Source: Intestinirhabdus alba
GTDB taxonomy: Bacteria > Pseudomonadota > Gammaproteobacteria > Enterobacterales > Enterobacteriaceae
Length of the DNA stretch: 64,000 bases
Direction of reading: 5' to 3'
Assembly: GCF_009711095.1 (NCBI RefSeq)
Contig: NZ_WMJZ01000005.1
Span: 62,001 to 126,000 of the forward strand
How positions within the stretch are numbered: position 1 is the first letter of the stretch; each line of letters opens with the position of its first letter. Under the pieces are notes generated by a model, which saw only the letters and a program-made list of their open reading frames with translations, did no database searches and was not told the origin of the DNA. The translations under genes were made by a program, and so were the position numbers. Below are positions 12,994-24,122 of this stretch, piece by piece.

Positions 12994-13965
12994 TTAACGG
13001 TCGCGCTGTACGGCGATGTGTGCCAGGCCAATTAGCGCATCGCGCCAGGGGGTATCCGGCAGAGGACGCAGAGCCTCGATGGCCTTATCCGCCTCCTCTT
13101 CCGCGCGTTGGCGGGTCCAGTCCAGCGAGCCGCATTGGCGCATTGTTTCCAGTACCGGTTCCAGAAGGTGCCGGCCGTTTCCCTGCTCGATGGCCGAGCG
13201 AATCATCTGCGCCTGCTCAGGGGTGCCGTGATGCATCGCATGTAGCAGCGGTAACGTTGGCTTGCCTTCGTTGAGATCGTCGCCGACGTTTTTACCAAGC
13301 TGCTCGCCGTCGGCGCTGTAATCCAGCAGATCGTCAATCAGCTGAAAGGCGGTGCCGAGGTAGCGGCCATAGTCCTGCAGCCCTTGCTCCTGCTCCGGCG
13401 TGCAGCCGGCCAGAATGCCGGAGCACTGGGCCGCAGCCTCAAACAGACGCGCCGTTTTGCTGTAGATAACGCGCAGGTAGTTTTCTTCAGTGATGTTCGG
13501 ATCGTTAACGTTCATCAACTGCAGAACTTCACCTTCGGCGATAACGTTGACCGCTTCGGACATAATCTCCAGCACCTTCAGCGAGCCAAGGCTGGTCATC
13601 ATCTGGAAGGCGCGGGTGTAGATAAAATCGCCTACCAGCACGCTGGCGGCGTTGCCAAAGGCGGCGTTGGCGGTGGCTTTCCCACGGCGCATATCTGATT
13701 CATCCACCACGTCGTCATGAAGCAGCGTGGCGGTGTGGATAAATTCGATTAGCGCGGCAATGGTGACGTGCGCATTGCCCTGATAGCCGACGGCGCGCGC
13801 GGCGAGTACGGCGATCATCGGACGAATGCGTTTGCCGCCGCCGCTGACGATGTAATACCCTAACTGATTGATCAGTTGGACGTCGGAAGTAAGCTGGTTA
13901 AGAATTGCCGTATTGACACCCGCCATATCTTGCGCGGTTAACTCGTTGATTTTTTCTAAATTCAT
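12994..13965 (-). CDS. ispB: IspB, octaprenyl diphosphate synthase
   Basis: The protein has 323 residues with the two aspartate-rich motifs of trans-prenyl synthases: LLHDDVVDESD near residue 81 and QLIDDLLDYSAD near 208. It makes the C40 side chain of ubiquinone and menaquinone. It is divergent from rplU, with a 258-nt shared promoter region. Confidence 0.97.
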   Translation of the reverse strand: MNLEKINELTAQDMAGVNTAILNQLTSDVQLINQLGYYIVSGGGKRIRPMIAVLAARAVGYQGNAHVTIAALIEFIHTATLLHDDVVDESDMRRGKATANAAFGNAASVLVGDFIYTRAFQMMTSLGSLKVLEIMSEAVNVIAEGEVLQLMNVNDPNITEENYLRVIYSKTARLFEAAAQCSGILAGCTPEQEQGLQDYGRYLGTAFQLIDDLLDYSADGEQLGKNVGDDLNEGKPTLPLLHAMHHGTPEQAQMIRSAIEQGNGRHLLEPVLETMRQCGSLDWTRQRAEEEADKAIEALRPLPDTPWRDALIGLAHIAVQRDR

Positions 13966-14187
13966 CGCAAAAGCCGGGCTTATTGCCCCATTTATCCCAT
14001 TTCTGAATGAGGTAACGTAGGGTTAAGGGTTTGGAATATCCACTGATTGTACTGAAAAAACGCCGCAGATAAACGTTACCTTACACGTTGTGTTTTTTTT
14101 CTTCATGTATCGCTGGTAGCTCTTGTCAAAGGCTCGCGTTTTGCGTAATATTCGCGCCCTATTGTGAATATTTATAGCGCACTCTGA

Positions 14188-14535
<348 letters not shown>

Positions 14536-14554
14536 GACCTGAGGAGAGATTTAA

Positions 14555-14812
<258 letters not shown>

Positions 14813-14839
14813 GTTTTTCGTGGTCCGGTAACGGATTGA

Positions 14840-14866
14840 AGCCCCGCACCTGTTGCGGGGCTTTTT
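14840..14866 (+). terminator. intrinsic terminator after rpmA
   Basis: The stem AGCCCCGCA/TGCGGGGCT with a CCTGT-type loop is followed by TTTTT. It probably attenuates read-through into yhbE and obgE so that ribosomal proteins are made in excess. Confidence 0.9.
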
Positions 14867-14927
14867 ACATTCGACGGCCGGCAGACGGGGCATGACCCAG
14901 GCATATCCGGACCGCAGGGAATACGTC

Positions 14928-15893
14928 ATGAAGCAGCAGGCGGGCATTGGAATTCTTTTGGCGCTGACCACCGCGATGTGCTGGGGAGCCTTGCCAATTG
15001 CAATGAAGCAGGTGCTGGAGGTAATGGCTCCTCCCGACATCGTCTTTTATCGGTTTTTGATCGCCAGTATCGGCCTTGGGGTGATTCTGACGGTTAAACG
15101 AAAGCTGCCGCCGCTGCATATTTTCCGCAGACCGCGCTGGCTGGCGCTGCTGGCCATCGCCACCGGCGGGCTTTTTGGTAATTTCGTGCTGTTCAGCTCT
15201 TCGCTGCAATACTTAAGCCCCACCGCTTCGCAGGTGATTGGCCAGCTGTCGCCGGTCGGAATGATGGCCGCCAGCGTGGTGATACTGAAAGAGAAAATGC
15301 GCGGGACGCAGGTGGTCGGCGCGCTGATGCTCCTCTGCGGCCTGGTGCTGTTTTTTAATACCAGCCTGATTGAGATTTTTACCCGCCTGACCGATTACAC
15401 CTGGGGGGTGATTTTCGGGGTCGCGGCGGCGTCGGTTTGGGTGAGCTACGGCGTCGCGCAAAAGGTGTTATTGCGGCGTCTGGCGTCACAGCAGATCCTG
15501 TTTTTACTGTACACTTTATGTACGATAGCGCTGTTGCCGTTGGCGGAGCCGGGGCTGATAGCGCAGTTGAGCGACTGGCAGCTTGCGTGTCTGTTTTTCT
15601 GCGGCCTTAACACCCTGGTTGGATATGGTGCGCTGGCGGAGGCGATGGCGCGCTGGCAGGCGGCGCAGGTGAGCGCGATTGTTACGCTTACGCCGCTGTT
15701 TACGCTGTTATTTTCAGATCTATTATCTGTGGCCTGGCCCGATTTCTTCACCAGACCGATGCTAAACCTGTTGGGTTATCTCGGTGCATTTGTCGTGGTT
15801 GCGGGCGCAATGTATTCCGCCATTGGTCATCGTATTTGGGGCGGTTTACGCAAGCATGAAACGGTGGTCTCGCAGCCCCGCTCAGGCGAATGA
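14928..15893 (+). CDS. yhbE: YhbE, EamA/DMT-family inner-membrane transporter
   Basis: Starting at MKQQAGIGILLALTT the protein has 321 residues. A longer in-frame reading to 14853 overlaps the rpmA terminator and is rejected. It has ten predicted transmembrane helices in two EamA repeats, as in drug/metabolite transporters. The substrate is unknown. It lies 15 nt before obgE. Confidence 0.95.
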   Translation: MKQQAGIGILLALTTAMCWGALPIAMKQVLEVMAPPDIVFYRFLIASIGLGVILTVKRKLPPLHIFRRPRWLALLAIATGGLFGNFVLFSSSLQYLSPTASQVIGQLSPVGMMAASVVILKEKMRGTQVVGALMLLCGLVLFFNTSLIEIFTRLTDYTWGVIFGVAAASVWVSYGVAQKVLLRRLASQQILFLLYTLCTIALLPLAEPGLIAQLSDWQLACLFFCGLNTLVGYGALAEAMARWQAAQVSAIVTLTPLFTLLFSDLLSVAWPDFFTRPMLNLLGYLGAFVVVAGAMYSAIGHRIWGGLRKHETVVSQPRSGE

Positions 15894-17081
<1,188 letters not shown>

Positions 17082-17090
17082 GCCCAATCC

Positions 17091-17120
17091 AACCCCGGCT
17101 ATCATGCCGGGGTTGGTGTT
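17091..17120 (+). terminator. hairpin terminator after obgE
   Basis: The 9-bp stem AACCCCGGC/GCCGGGGTT has a TATCAT loop and is followed by GGTGTTT, an imperfect T-tract. It ends the rplU-obgE operon, which converges on dacB. Confidence 0.65.
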
Positions 17121-17195
17121 TCTGGCGTCAGCGTGCCGGTTGACCTGGTTATTCTGGCCGATATCCTTATCTGACCGGCTCAAAGCGCACCGGAT

Positions 17196-18629
17196 CTAAT
17201 TGTTTTGGTAGATATCCCTGTACAGTCGGCTTTCAAAGCGCACCAGCGGAATGCGCCGGTTGCGCTGGTCGGCCGGCGGCACGGCGTAACCGGAGAGATA
17301 CTGTACGAAAGCCATTCGCTGCCCGCTGGCGGTGGTAATGAATCCCGCCAGGTTGTAGACCCCCTGCAGCGACCCCGTCTTGGCCGATACCTTGCCGTCC
17401 ACGCCCGCCTGATGCAGGCCCGCCCGGTACTGCAGCGAGCCGTCATAGCCCGCCAGCGGCAGCATCGAGATAAAGTTCAGCTCGTTATCGTGCTGGGCGA
17501 TATATTGCAGCACCTGCAGCATGGTTGCCGGGGCGATCAGATTATGGCGAGAAAGCCCGGAGCCGTCGGCGATAATGGTATTGCCAATATCGATCCCGGC
17601 CTGCTGGCGCAGGATCTGGCGGACGGCGTTGGATCCGGCTCGCCAGGTTCCCGGCACGTTAAACCGCGCGTGGCCGATCATACGGAAAACGGTGTCGGCA
17701 ATCATATTGTCCGACTTTTTCAGCATAATCTTAAGCAGGTCGTGAAGGGGGGCCGATTGCCGGCTGGCGATCGTCGTGCCCGGCTCGTTGACCTGGGTCT
17801 GGCGAAGCAGCGTGCCGCTCCAGGTGATACCGGCCTGCTTTAACTCATCCTTCAGGATGGCTCCGGCGTAGCCAGCACCGTCCTGGATGGCGAAGGCCAG
17901 CGGCAGCGGCTCGGCCCGCTGGGGCAGACAGCCGGTCAGGGTATAGCGGTTGAGATCGCCGGGCACCACGTCCAGCTCGCAATACTGCGCCTCCGCCGAG
18001 CCGCGGGCCAGCGTGCGGACCTGGCTGAACAGGGTTACCGGGTAGTAAGACGCCACGCGGATAAACGCTAAATCGTTCGGTTTTTGCGCGCTATAGAGCG
18101 AGATCGAAAAGCAGTTGCGATCAACAATAGCTGCGGCAGGCGGCGCGCTAAAGCACTGGGTCATATCGTTCCAGGGCCAGCCTGGCGCTTTATCGTGGCT
18201 GGCGAAAATGGAGGTATCGATAAGCACATTGCCGGCGATTTGCGTCACGCCCGATTTTTTCAGCGTCGCCACCATATTGCGCAGATCCTGTCGTTTTAAC
18301 GTCGGATCGGCACCAAATCGCGCTATAAGGTCGCCTTTCAATACGCCGTTCTCCACGCGGCCCTTCGTCTCCAGGGCGGTGGTGAAGCGAAAGTCCGGGC
18401 CGAGCTGAATGAGCGCCGCCAGGGCCGTGATCACCTTTTGCGTGCTGGCGGGCAGCGCCATCTGCTGGCTGTGATACTCAATCGCCGGGGCGGGGGCACC
18501 AATTTTTTGTACCACGAAAGTGAGGTTGGCTCCCGCAGGAAGCTGGTTGATGTACTCGTCAACGTTCGCGGCCTGAGCGCCGAACGCTATACTGGTCGTC
18601 AATCCGATGATAAATCTGGAAAATCGCAT
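17196..18629 (-). CDS. dacB: DacB (PBP4), D-Ala-D-Ala carboxypeptidase/endopeptidase
   Basis: The protein has 477 residues with a signal peptide ending near residue 20. The penicillin-binding motifs are in order: SxxK at Ser62 (ASTQK), SxN in KKSDNMIAD near 306 and KTG in SAKTGSLQG near 417. It belongs to peptidase family S13, acts in the periplasm, and cleaves peptide cross-links. It is divergent from greA. Confidence 0.97.
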   Translation of the reverse strand: MRFSRFIIGLTTSIAFGAQAANVDEYINQLPAGANLTFVVQKIGAPAPAIEYHSQQMALPASTQKVITALAALIQLGPDFRFTTALETKGRVENGVLKGDLIARFGADPTLKRQDLRNMVATLKKSGVTQIAGNVLIDTSIFASHDKAPGWPWNDMTQCFSAPPAAAIVDRNCFSISLYSAQKPNDLAFIRVASYYPVTLFSQVRTLARGSAEAQYCELDVVPGDLNRYTLTGCLPQRAEPLPLAFAIQDGAGYAGAILKDELKQAGITWSGTLLRQTQVNEPGTTIASRQSAPLHDLLKIMLKKSDNMIADTVFRMIGHARFNVPGTWRAGSNAVRQILRQQAGIDIGNTIIADGSGLSRHNLIAPATMLQVLQYIAQHDNELNFISMLPLAGYDGSLQYRAGLHQAGVDGKVSAKTGSLQGVYNLAGFITTASGQRMAFVQYLSGYAVPPADQRNRRIPLVRFESRLYRDIYQNN

Positions 18630-18705
18630 AATCTCGCGCTAACAGCCTGGAAACAGGCGCTCATACTAAGGCGCAATGCACCAAAAAGTAAACGATGACC
18701 CCCAG

Positions 18706-18733
18706 GGAACTCCAGGGTAAAATGGGGATCAAA
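18706..18733 (+). promoter_or_regulatory. sigma-E type promoter of greA
   Basis: GGAACTC (18706-18712) and TCAAA (18729-18733) are separated by 16 nt, matching the sigma-E consensus GGAACTT-N16-TCAAA. A sigma-70 -10 like TAAAAT (18718-18723) is interleaved. E. coli greA is known to have both sigma-70 and sigma-E promoters, so position and motif agree. Confidence 0.75.
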
Positions 18734-18739
18734 ATGTGA

Positions 18740-18784
18740 ATTGTAGCTGGCCCGGGACTTTGTGCCCGGGTCGGTATTTTTTTG
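18740..18784 (+). ncRNA. GraL-like leader RNA ending in greA attenuator
   Basis: From the predicted start near 18740 the leader reaches a strong hairpin (CCCGGG 18751-18756 with CCCGGG 18765-18770, extended by a G-U and a G-C pair), followed by ATTTTTTT. E. coli makes the short RNA GraL from the same place by terminating most greA transcripts. The ends are inferred, not measured. Confidence 0.6.
18749..18784 (+). terminator. attenuator in the greA leader
   Basis: A GC-rich hairpin followed by seven T residues lies about 93 nt upstream of the greA start, on the greA strand. It would stop a large part of transcription before the gene. Confidence 0.75.
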
Positions 18785-18876
18785 CTTCTGGTCCTGGCCT
18801 GACCACCTACCGGGGCAGGCTTAGCAGCCGGGGCAAGGCTATTGCCCCCTACAGGAAAGTTAAAGAGGTATACCCA

Positions 18877-19353
18877 ATGCAAGCGATTCCGATGACCTTA
18901 CAAGGTGCAGAAAAACTGCGCGAAGAGCTGGATTACTTAAAATCCGTGCGCCGTCCTGAAATTATTGCCGCCATTGCGGAAGCGCGTGAGCATGGCGATC
19001 TGAAAGAGAACGCGGAGTATCACGCGGCGCGCGAGCAGCAGGGATTCTGCGAAGGACGCATTAAAGATATTGAGGCGAAGCTGTCTAATGCCCAGGTAAT
19101 CGACGTCACTAAAATGCCGGATAACGGGCGGGTGATTTTTGGCGCAACCGTCACCGTGCTGAACCTTGATAGCGATGAAGAACAGACCTGGCGCATCGTC
19201 GGCGATGATGAGGCGGACTTCAAACAGAACCTCATTTCCGTCAACTCGCCTATCGCCCGCGGCCTGATTGGTAAAGAGGTGGACGACGTGGTGGTCATTA
19301 AAACACCGGGCGGCGAAGTAGAGTATGAGGTGCTGAAGGTGGAATACCTGTAA
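18877..19353 (+). CDS. greA: GreA, transcript cleavage factor
   Basis: Starting at [14 protein letters not shown] the protein has 158 residues. The longer open frame from 18736 crosses the leader hairpin and is rejected. The N-terminal coiled coil carries the acidic tip [12 protein letters not shown] (Asp41 and Glu44), which reaches the polymerase secondary channel. The C-terminal domain is FKBP-like. It rescues backtracked RNA polymerase. Confidence 0.98.
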   Translation: MQAIPMTLQGAEKLREELDYLKSVRRPEIIAAIAEAREHGDLKENAEYHAAREQQGFCEGRIKDIEAKLSNAQVIDVTKMPDNGRVIFGATVTVLNLDSDEEQTWRIVGDDEADFKQNLISVNSPIARGLIGKEVDDVVVIKTPGGEVEYEVLKVEYL

Positions 19354-19397
19354 GCCAAATCGAGCTGTCCAACGCGCTGAGTCAGTGTAAAGAAAGG

Positions 19398-19422
19398 AAA
19401 AAGGCCGCATAGCGGCCTTTTA
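19398..19422. terminator. bidirectional terminator between greA and yhbY
   Basis: The 9-bp stem AAAGGCCGC/GCGGCCTTT has a 3-nt loop, with A residues before it and T residues after it. It serves greA and could also serve the convergent yhbY. Confidence 0.85.
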
Positions 19423-19510
19423 TCAACGGAGAGAGCGTGGCATTTTGCTCTCCTGCCTGCGGAAAACCGCGCGTTTTGCACAGAGTCTGTGTGCGACTCC
19501 AGGATATCCT

Positions 19511-19804
19511 TTAGCGCGGCAGCGAGATTTTACGTTCTTTTGTCGGACGATAAAGCACCAGCGTTTTTCCGATGACCTGTACGTTACAGGCACCGGTTTC
19601 GCGTACGATAGCCTCCACGATCAGGGTTTTGGTTTCTCTGTCCTCTGAGGCGATTTTCACCTTGATAAGCTCATGGTGTTCTAACGCTTGTTCGATCTCG
19701 GCTAGTACCCCTTCGGTCAAACCATTACTGCCAAGCAGAACGACCGGCTTGAGCGGATGTGCCAGACCTTTCAGGTGCTGTTTTTGTTTAGTACTCAGAT
19801 TCAT
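19511..19804 (-). CDS. yhbY: YhbY, CRM-domain ribosome-assembly protein
   Basis: The protein has 97 residues and is a single CRM RNA-binding domain with the GSNGLTEG loop (the GxxG motif). It associates with 50S precursors in E. coli. It is divergent from rlmE with a 124-nt gap. Confidence 0.96.
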   Translation of the reverse strand: MNLSTKQKQHLKGLAHPLKPVVLLGSNGLTEGVLAEIEQALEHHELIKVKIASEDRETKTLIVEAIVRETGACNVQVIGKTLVLYRPTKERKISLPR

Positions 19805-19928
19805 CGTATATTTTGCTTACGTTGGGATTGAAAACGGGTCATTCTACCGCCATCTCCCATCTATCACCAAACGGGCGCGTAAAAATTTACGCCCGGGCTA
19901 CGATGAACCATCCCGATGGGAAAGTTAA

Positions 19929-20558
19929 ATGACAGGTAAAAAGCGTTCTTCCAGCTCAAGCCGCTGGCTTCAGGAACACTTTAGCGATAAATATGTTCAA
20001 CAGGCACAGAAAAAAGGGTTGCGTTCCCGCGCCTGGTTTAAACTTGATGAAATACAGCAAAGTGACAAAATTTTTAAGCCGGGGATGACGGTTGTCGACC
20101 TTGGTGCCGCGCCAGGCGGCTGGTCGCAGTATGTGGTAACGCAGATCGGCGGCAAAGGCCGTATTATCGCTTGCGATCTTCTACCTATGGATCCTATCGT
20201 TGGTGTGGACTTTCTTCAGGGCGATTTTCGTGATGAACTAGTCATGAAGGCGCTGCTGGAACGTGTGGGCGACAGCAAGGTTCAGGTTGTTATGTCCGAT
20301 ATGGCACCAAACATGAGCGGAACGCCGGCGGTGGATATCCCCCGCGCCATGTATCTGGTGGAGCTGGCGTTAGAAATGTGTCGTGATGTGCTGGCACCGG
20401 GCGGCAGTTTTGTAGTGAAGGTGTTCCAGGGCGAAGGTTTCGATGAGTATCTAAGGGAAATTCGCTCCCTGTTTACGAAAGTAAAAGTTCGTAAGCCGGA
20501 CTCTTCGCGTGCGCGTTCACGCGAAGTGTATATTGTAGCGACCGGGCGAAAATCATAG
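19929..20558 (+). CDS. rlmE: RlmE (FtsJ/RrmJ), 23S rRNA 2'-O-methyltransferase U2552
   Basis: The protein has 209 residues. The SAM-binding motif is [13 protein letters not shown] near residue 57, and the catalytic K-D-K-E set is present (Lys38, Asp124, Lys164 and Glu199 regions). It methylates U2552 in the A loop and belongs to the heat-shock rlmE-ftsH operon. Confidence 0.97.
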   Translation: MTGKKRSSSSSRWLQEHFSDKYVQQAQKKGLRSRAWFKLDEIQQSDKIFKPGMTVVDLGAAPGGWSQYVVTQIGGKGRIIACDLLPMDPIVGVDFLQGDFRDELVMKALLERVGDSKVQVVMSDMAPNMSGTPAVDIPRAMYLVELALEMCRDVLAPGGSFVVKVFQGEGFDEYLREIRSLFTKVKVRKPDSSRARSREVYIVATGRKS

Positions 20559-20580
20559 CTGGCAGATTTCAGACGAAGGT

Positions 20581-20608
20581 TTGAAAGAAACTGGATATAG
20601 AGTATCCT
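20581..20608 (+). promoter_or_regulatory. candidate promoter upstream of ftsH
   Basis: TTGAAA (20581-20586) and TATCCT (20603-20608) are 16 nt apart, in the 90-nt gap between rlmE and ftsH. The match is only fair. ftsH is also expected to be read from the heat-shock promoter ahead of rlmE. Confidence 0.3.
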
Positions 20609-20648
20609 GACGCTGTTTTTAACACAGTTGTAATAAGAGGTTAATCCC

Positions 20649-22592
20649 TTGAGTGACATGGCGAAAAACCTAATACTCTGGCTGGTCATAGCCGTTGTGC
20701 TGATGTCAGTATTCCAGAGCTTTGGGCCCAGCGAGTCTAACGGTCGTAAGGTTGATTATTCAACCTTCCTGCAAGAGGTCAATCAGGACCAGGTTCGTGA
20801 GGCGCGTATCAATGGACGTGAGATCAACGTTACCAAGAAAGATAGTAACCGTTACACGACCTACATCCCGGTTAACGATCCCAAACTGCTTGATAACCTG
20901 CTGACGAAAAACGTGAAGGTTGTCGGTGAGCCGCCTGAAGAGCAGAGTATGTTGGCTTCAATCTTCATCTCCTGGTTCCCGATGCTGCTGCTGATTGGCG
21001 TGTGGATCTTCTTTATGCGTCAGATGCAGGGCGGCGGCGGCAAAGGTGCTATGTCGTTCGGTAAGAGCAAGGCGCGTATGCTGACGGAAGATCAGATCAA
21101 GACCACCTTTGCCGACGTCGCAGGCTGTGACGAAGCAAAAGAAGAGGTTGCTGAGCTGGTTGAATACCTGCGCGAGCCGAGCCGCTTCCAGAAGCTGGGC
21201 GGTAAAATTCCGAAAGGCGTGCTGATGGTCGGCCCGCCGGGGACCGGTAAAACCCTGCTGGCGAAAGCGATCGCTGGCGAAGCGAAGGTGCCGTTCTTTA
21301 CCATTTCCGGCTCTGACTTCGTGGAAATGTTCGTCGGCGTGGGCGCATCCCGCGTGCGCGACATGTTCGAACAGGCCAAAAAAGCGGCACCGTGCATCAT
21401 TTTTATCGATGAAATCGACGCCGTGGGCCGCCAGCGTGGCGCAGGCCTGGGCGGCGGTCATGATGAACGTGAGCAGACGCTGAACCAGATGCTGGTTGAA
21501 ATGGACGGCTTTGAAGGCAACGAAGGCATCATCGTCATTGCGGCGACGAACCGCCCGGACGTGCTTGACCCGGCGTTGCTGCGTCCTGGCCGCTTTGACC
21601 GCCAGGTGGTGGTTGGTCTGCCGGACGTTCGCGGTCGTGAGCAAATTCTGAAGGTCCATATGCGTCGCGTACCGCTGGCACCGGATATTGACGCGGCGAT
21701 TATTGCACGCGGCACGCCGGGCTTCTCCGGTGCCGATCTGGCGAACCTGGTCAACGAAGCGGCGCTATTTGCCGCCCGCGGCAACAAGCGCGTCGTGTCG
21801 ATGGTGGAGTTCGAGAAAGCGAAAGACAAAATCATGATGGGCGCGGAACGTCGCTCCATGGTGATGACGGAAGCGCAGAAAGAGTCTACGGCCTATCACG
21901 AAGCGGGCCATGCGATTATCGGTCGCCTGGTGCCGGAACACGATCCGGTGCACAAGGTTACGATTATTCCGCGCGGCCGGGCGCTGGGCGTCACCTTCTT
22001 CCTGCCTGAAGGCGACGCGATCAGCGCCAGCCGTCAGAAGCTGGAAAGCCAGATCTCCACGCTGTACGGCGGTCGTCTGGCGGAAGAGATCATCTACGGT
22101 CCGGAGCATGTCTCTACCGGCGCGTCCAATGACATCAAGGTTGCCACCAACCTGGCGCGTAACATGGTGACCCAGTGGGGCTTCTCGGACAAACTCGGCC
22201 CGCTCCTGTACGCGGAAGAAGAGGGCGAAGTGTTCCTCGGCCGTTCCGTGGCGAAGGCGAAGCATATGTCCGACGAGACCGCGCGCATTATCGATCAGGA
22301 AGTGAAATCTCTGATTGAGCGTAACTATAATCGCGCCCGTCAGCTGCTGAACGACAATATGGACATTCTGCACGCGATGAAAGATGCGCTTATGAAGTAT
22401 GAAACCATTGATGCGCCGCAGATCGACGACCTGATGGCTCGTCGCGACGTTCGCCCGCCCGCCGGCTGGGAAGAACCAGGCGCGTCCAACAACTCTGACA
22501 ACAACGGTACGCCTCGCGCGCCGCGCCCGGTTGATGAACCGCGCACGCCGAACCCGGGTAATACCATGTCAGAGCAGTTAGGCGACAAATAA
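20649..22592 (+). CDS. ftsH: FtsH, ATP-dependent membrane zinc metalloprotease
   Basis: The protein has 647 residues from TTG (MSDMAKN), which has AGAGG 8 nt upstream. The ATG at 20658 would give the 644-residue form often annotated. Two transmembrane helices (about 8-26 and 102-121) flank a periplasmic domain. The AAA+ domain has Walker A GPPGTGKT and Walker B FIDEID, followed by the HEAGH zinc site. FtsH degrades LpxC, sigma-32 and unassembled membrane proteins. Unlike in E. coli, the next gene is not folP but a rhomboid. Confidence 0.98.
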   Translation: MSDMAKNLILWLVIAVVLMSVFQSFGPSESNGRKVDYSTFLQEVNQDQVREARINGREINVTKKDSNRYTTYIPVNDPKLLDNLLTKNVKVVGEPPEEQSMLASIFISWFPMLLLIGVWIFFMRQMQGGGGKGAMSFGKSKARMLTEDQIKTTFADVAGCDEAKEEVAELVEYLREPSRFQKLGGKIPKGVLMVGPPGTGKTLLAKAIAGEAKVPFFTISGSDFVEMFVGVGASRVRDMFEQAKKAAPCIIFIDEIDAVGRQRGAGLGGGHDEREQTLNQMLVEMDGFEGNEGIIVIAATNRPDVLDPALLRPGRFDRQVVVGLPDVRGREQILKVHMRRVPLAPDIDAAIIARGTPGFSGADLANLVNEAALFAARGNKRVVSMVEFEKAKDKIMMGAERRSMVMTEAQKESTAYHEAGHAIIGRLVPEHDPVHKVTIIPRGRALGVTFFLPEGDAISASRQKLESQISTLYGGRLAEEIIYGPEHVSTGASNDIKVATNLARNMVTQWGFSDKLGPLLYAEEEGEVFLGRSVAKAKHMSDETARIIDQEVKSLIERNYNRARQLLNDNMDILHAMKDALMKYETIDAPQIDDLMARRDVRPPAGWEEPGASNNSDNNGTPRAPRPVDEPRTPNPGNTMSEQLGDK

Positions 22593-22640
22593 GAAGACAT
22601 TGCTCCTGTCGGCACGTGTGCCAGTCGGGAAACATCCATG

Positions 22641-22678
22641 AGGCCGTAACGGTATATGTTGCGGCCTTTTTTTTGCTC
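22641..22678 (+). terminator. intrinsic terminator after ftsH
   Basis: The stem GGCCGTAAC/GTTGCGGCC with a GGTATAT loop is followed by eight T residues. It lies 50 nt after ftsH and implies that the inserted rhomboid gene and folP need a promoter of their own or read-through. Confidence 0.9.
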
Positions 22679-22791
22679 TTTCTTCAATCCCCGGTGTCAT
22701 TCCAGTACTCTCTGTCCCGGTATTTTGGACTGCAACGTTGTTCATTCATGGTATCGTATTGAGTCAATTTTTATGTTTAATAAGGATGAAA

Positions 22792-24108
22792 ATGAAACTA
22801 CAGGGATGTCTGGTCGCGGCCTTGCTGCAAGCCAGGGTGACGCTAATACTGATCGTGATGAACATCATCGCTTTTAGCGTTCCGGGTTTTTATGACATAC
22901 GATTTTTGGATACCCTGGCCCAGGGTTCATACCTGATTAACTGGGGTGGTAACATTTCCGCTCTGACGTTTTCCGGAGAATACTGGCGTCTGCTCAGCAG
23001 CCAGTTTGTACATGCGGGAATAGTACACCTGACAATGAATATGCTGGCGCTTTGGTCGATTGGTAGTGTACTCGAGAGGTATATCCCCAGAGCCACGTAT
23101 CTTGCTATTTATCTGCTTTCTGGCGTTTCAGGCGGATTGCTTAGTGCGGTGTATTACTCTACTACTCAGATTGTCAGTTGCGGCGCATCTGCTGCTATTA
23201 TTGGACTTGCGGGGGCTTTTCTTGCTTATGCCGCTGTCACGCGAAATATTCAAAACCTCCCGGTTAAAAATTTACTGATGAGTCTGCTACTGACCTTCGG
23301 GGCTGGCATGTTTCTGCCTCTGGATAATATGGCACACCTTGGCGGGCTGGTGTTTGGCTTTGTCTCTGGAGGTGCCGTTGTTCTTGTCTCACGCGTCTGG
23401 CAAGCTAATCGTATGTTAACCGCAGCCATGTCTGGTGGCATATTCGCCTTATCGATAGCTGGGTTATGGGGAGTTTATAACCATTTTTCTGTTCCCGGTG
23501 GGGCAGGCCAGGTAAAAGCGGTAAAAGTGATTAACATTTTGAGAATGGCAGGACTGGGTGATAGTGCATCGGTCATGGGGGGATTGAATGATCTGGATAC
23601 ATGCATCCAAACGCAACTTGCTACCGCAACGCTAAATCTCAAATCATGCAATCGCCGTGATTTGTCTGATAACTTTGATATTCGCTGGATTGAGAAGCGT
23701 CTGCTTAACGATTTTGCGCAATGCCGCTTGCTGGTCGCGGATTTAGAGCAGATCTATCCTGACAAAGAAGAACAACGCAGATTAGGCATTGTAAAAGATT
23801 TTTGTGAAGCCCGTGAGCAGCTATACAAAGCGGTATTCACTCAGGAAATCATCTCTGTCGATGCGGCGAAATTACACGAAGCGGACAGAAGAATGCGTAA
23901 TCTGGCCGATCGTATTCGGCTATTGAGTAAAGACAGGCCTGTCGTTATACGCTCCATCTTTGATTATTTTTATACTTCCCAAAATGACAGTGAAGTAGAG
24001 GATGCTGAAGACATTCAGAGTCAGGGAGTGTTTAATGATGTCAGAAACAGGGTCTACAAAGCAGTACAAGAATCACGGTGCCCCTATTACAGTTGTACAA
24101 AACAATAG
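22792..24108 (+). CDS. Rhomboid-family intramembrane serine protease with long C-terminal domain
   Basis: Starting at ATG 22792 (TAAGGA 5 nt upstream) the protein has 438 residues. In-frame ATGs at 22738 and 22786 are alternatives. The rhomboid core spans about residues 15-200. It has the EYWR loop motif near 63, HLTMN (His79, Asn83), catalytic Ser133 in CGASA, and His182 in MAHLGG, so the catalytic dyad is intact. Residues about 240-438 form a hydrophilic domain I do not recognise. Cleavage of membrane proteins is inferred from the family; the substrate is unknown. The gene is visibly more AT-rich than ftsH and folP and interrupts a pair that is adjacent in E. coli, which suggests acquisition. 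Confidence 0.88.
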   Translation: MKLQGCLVAALLQARVTLILIVMNIIAFSVPGFYDIRFLDTLAQGSYLINWGGNISALTFSGEYWRLLSSQFVHAGIVHLTMNMLALWSIGSVLERYIPRATYLAIYLLSGVSGGLLSAVYYSTTQIVSCGASAAIIGLAGAFLAYAAVTRNIQNLPVKNLLMSLLLTFGAGMFLPLDNMAHLGGLVFGFVSGGAVVLVSRVWQANRMLTAAMSGGIFALSIAGLWGVYNHFSVPGGAGQVKAVKVINILRMAGLGDSASVMGGLNDLDTCIQTQLATATLNLKSCNRRDLSDNFDIRWIEKRLLNDFAQCRLLVADLEQIYPDKEEQRRLGIVKDFCEAREQLYKAVFTQEIISVDAAKLHEADRRMRNLADRIRLLSKDRPVVIRSIFDYFYTSQNDSEVEDAEDIQSQGVFNDVRNRVYKAVQESRCPYYSCTKQ

Positions 24109-24122
24109 CGGATAGAAACCAT

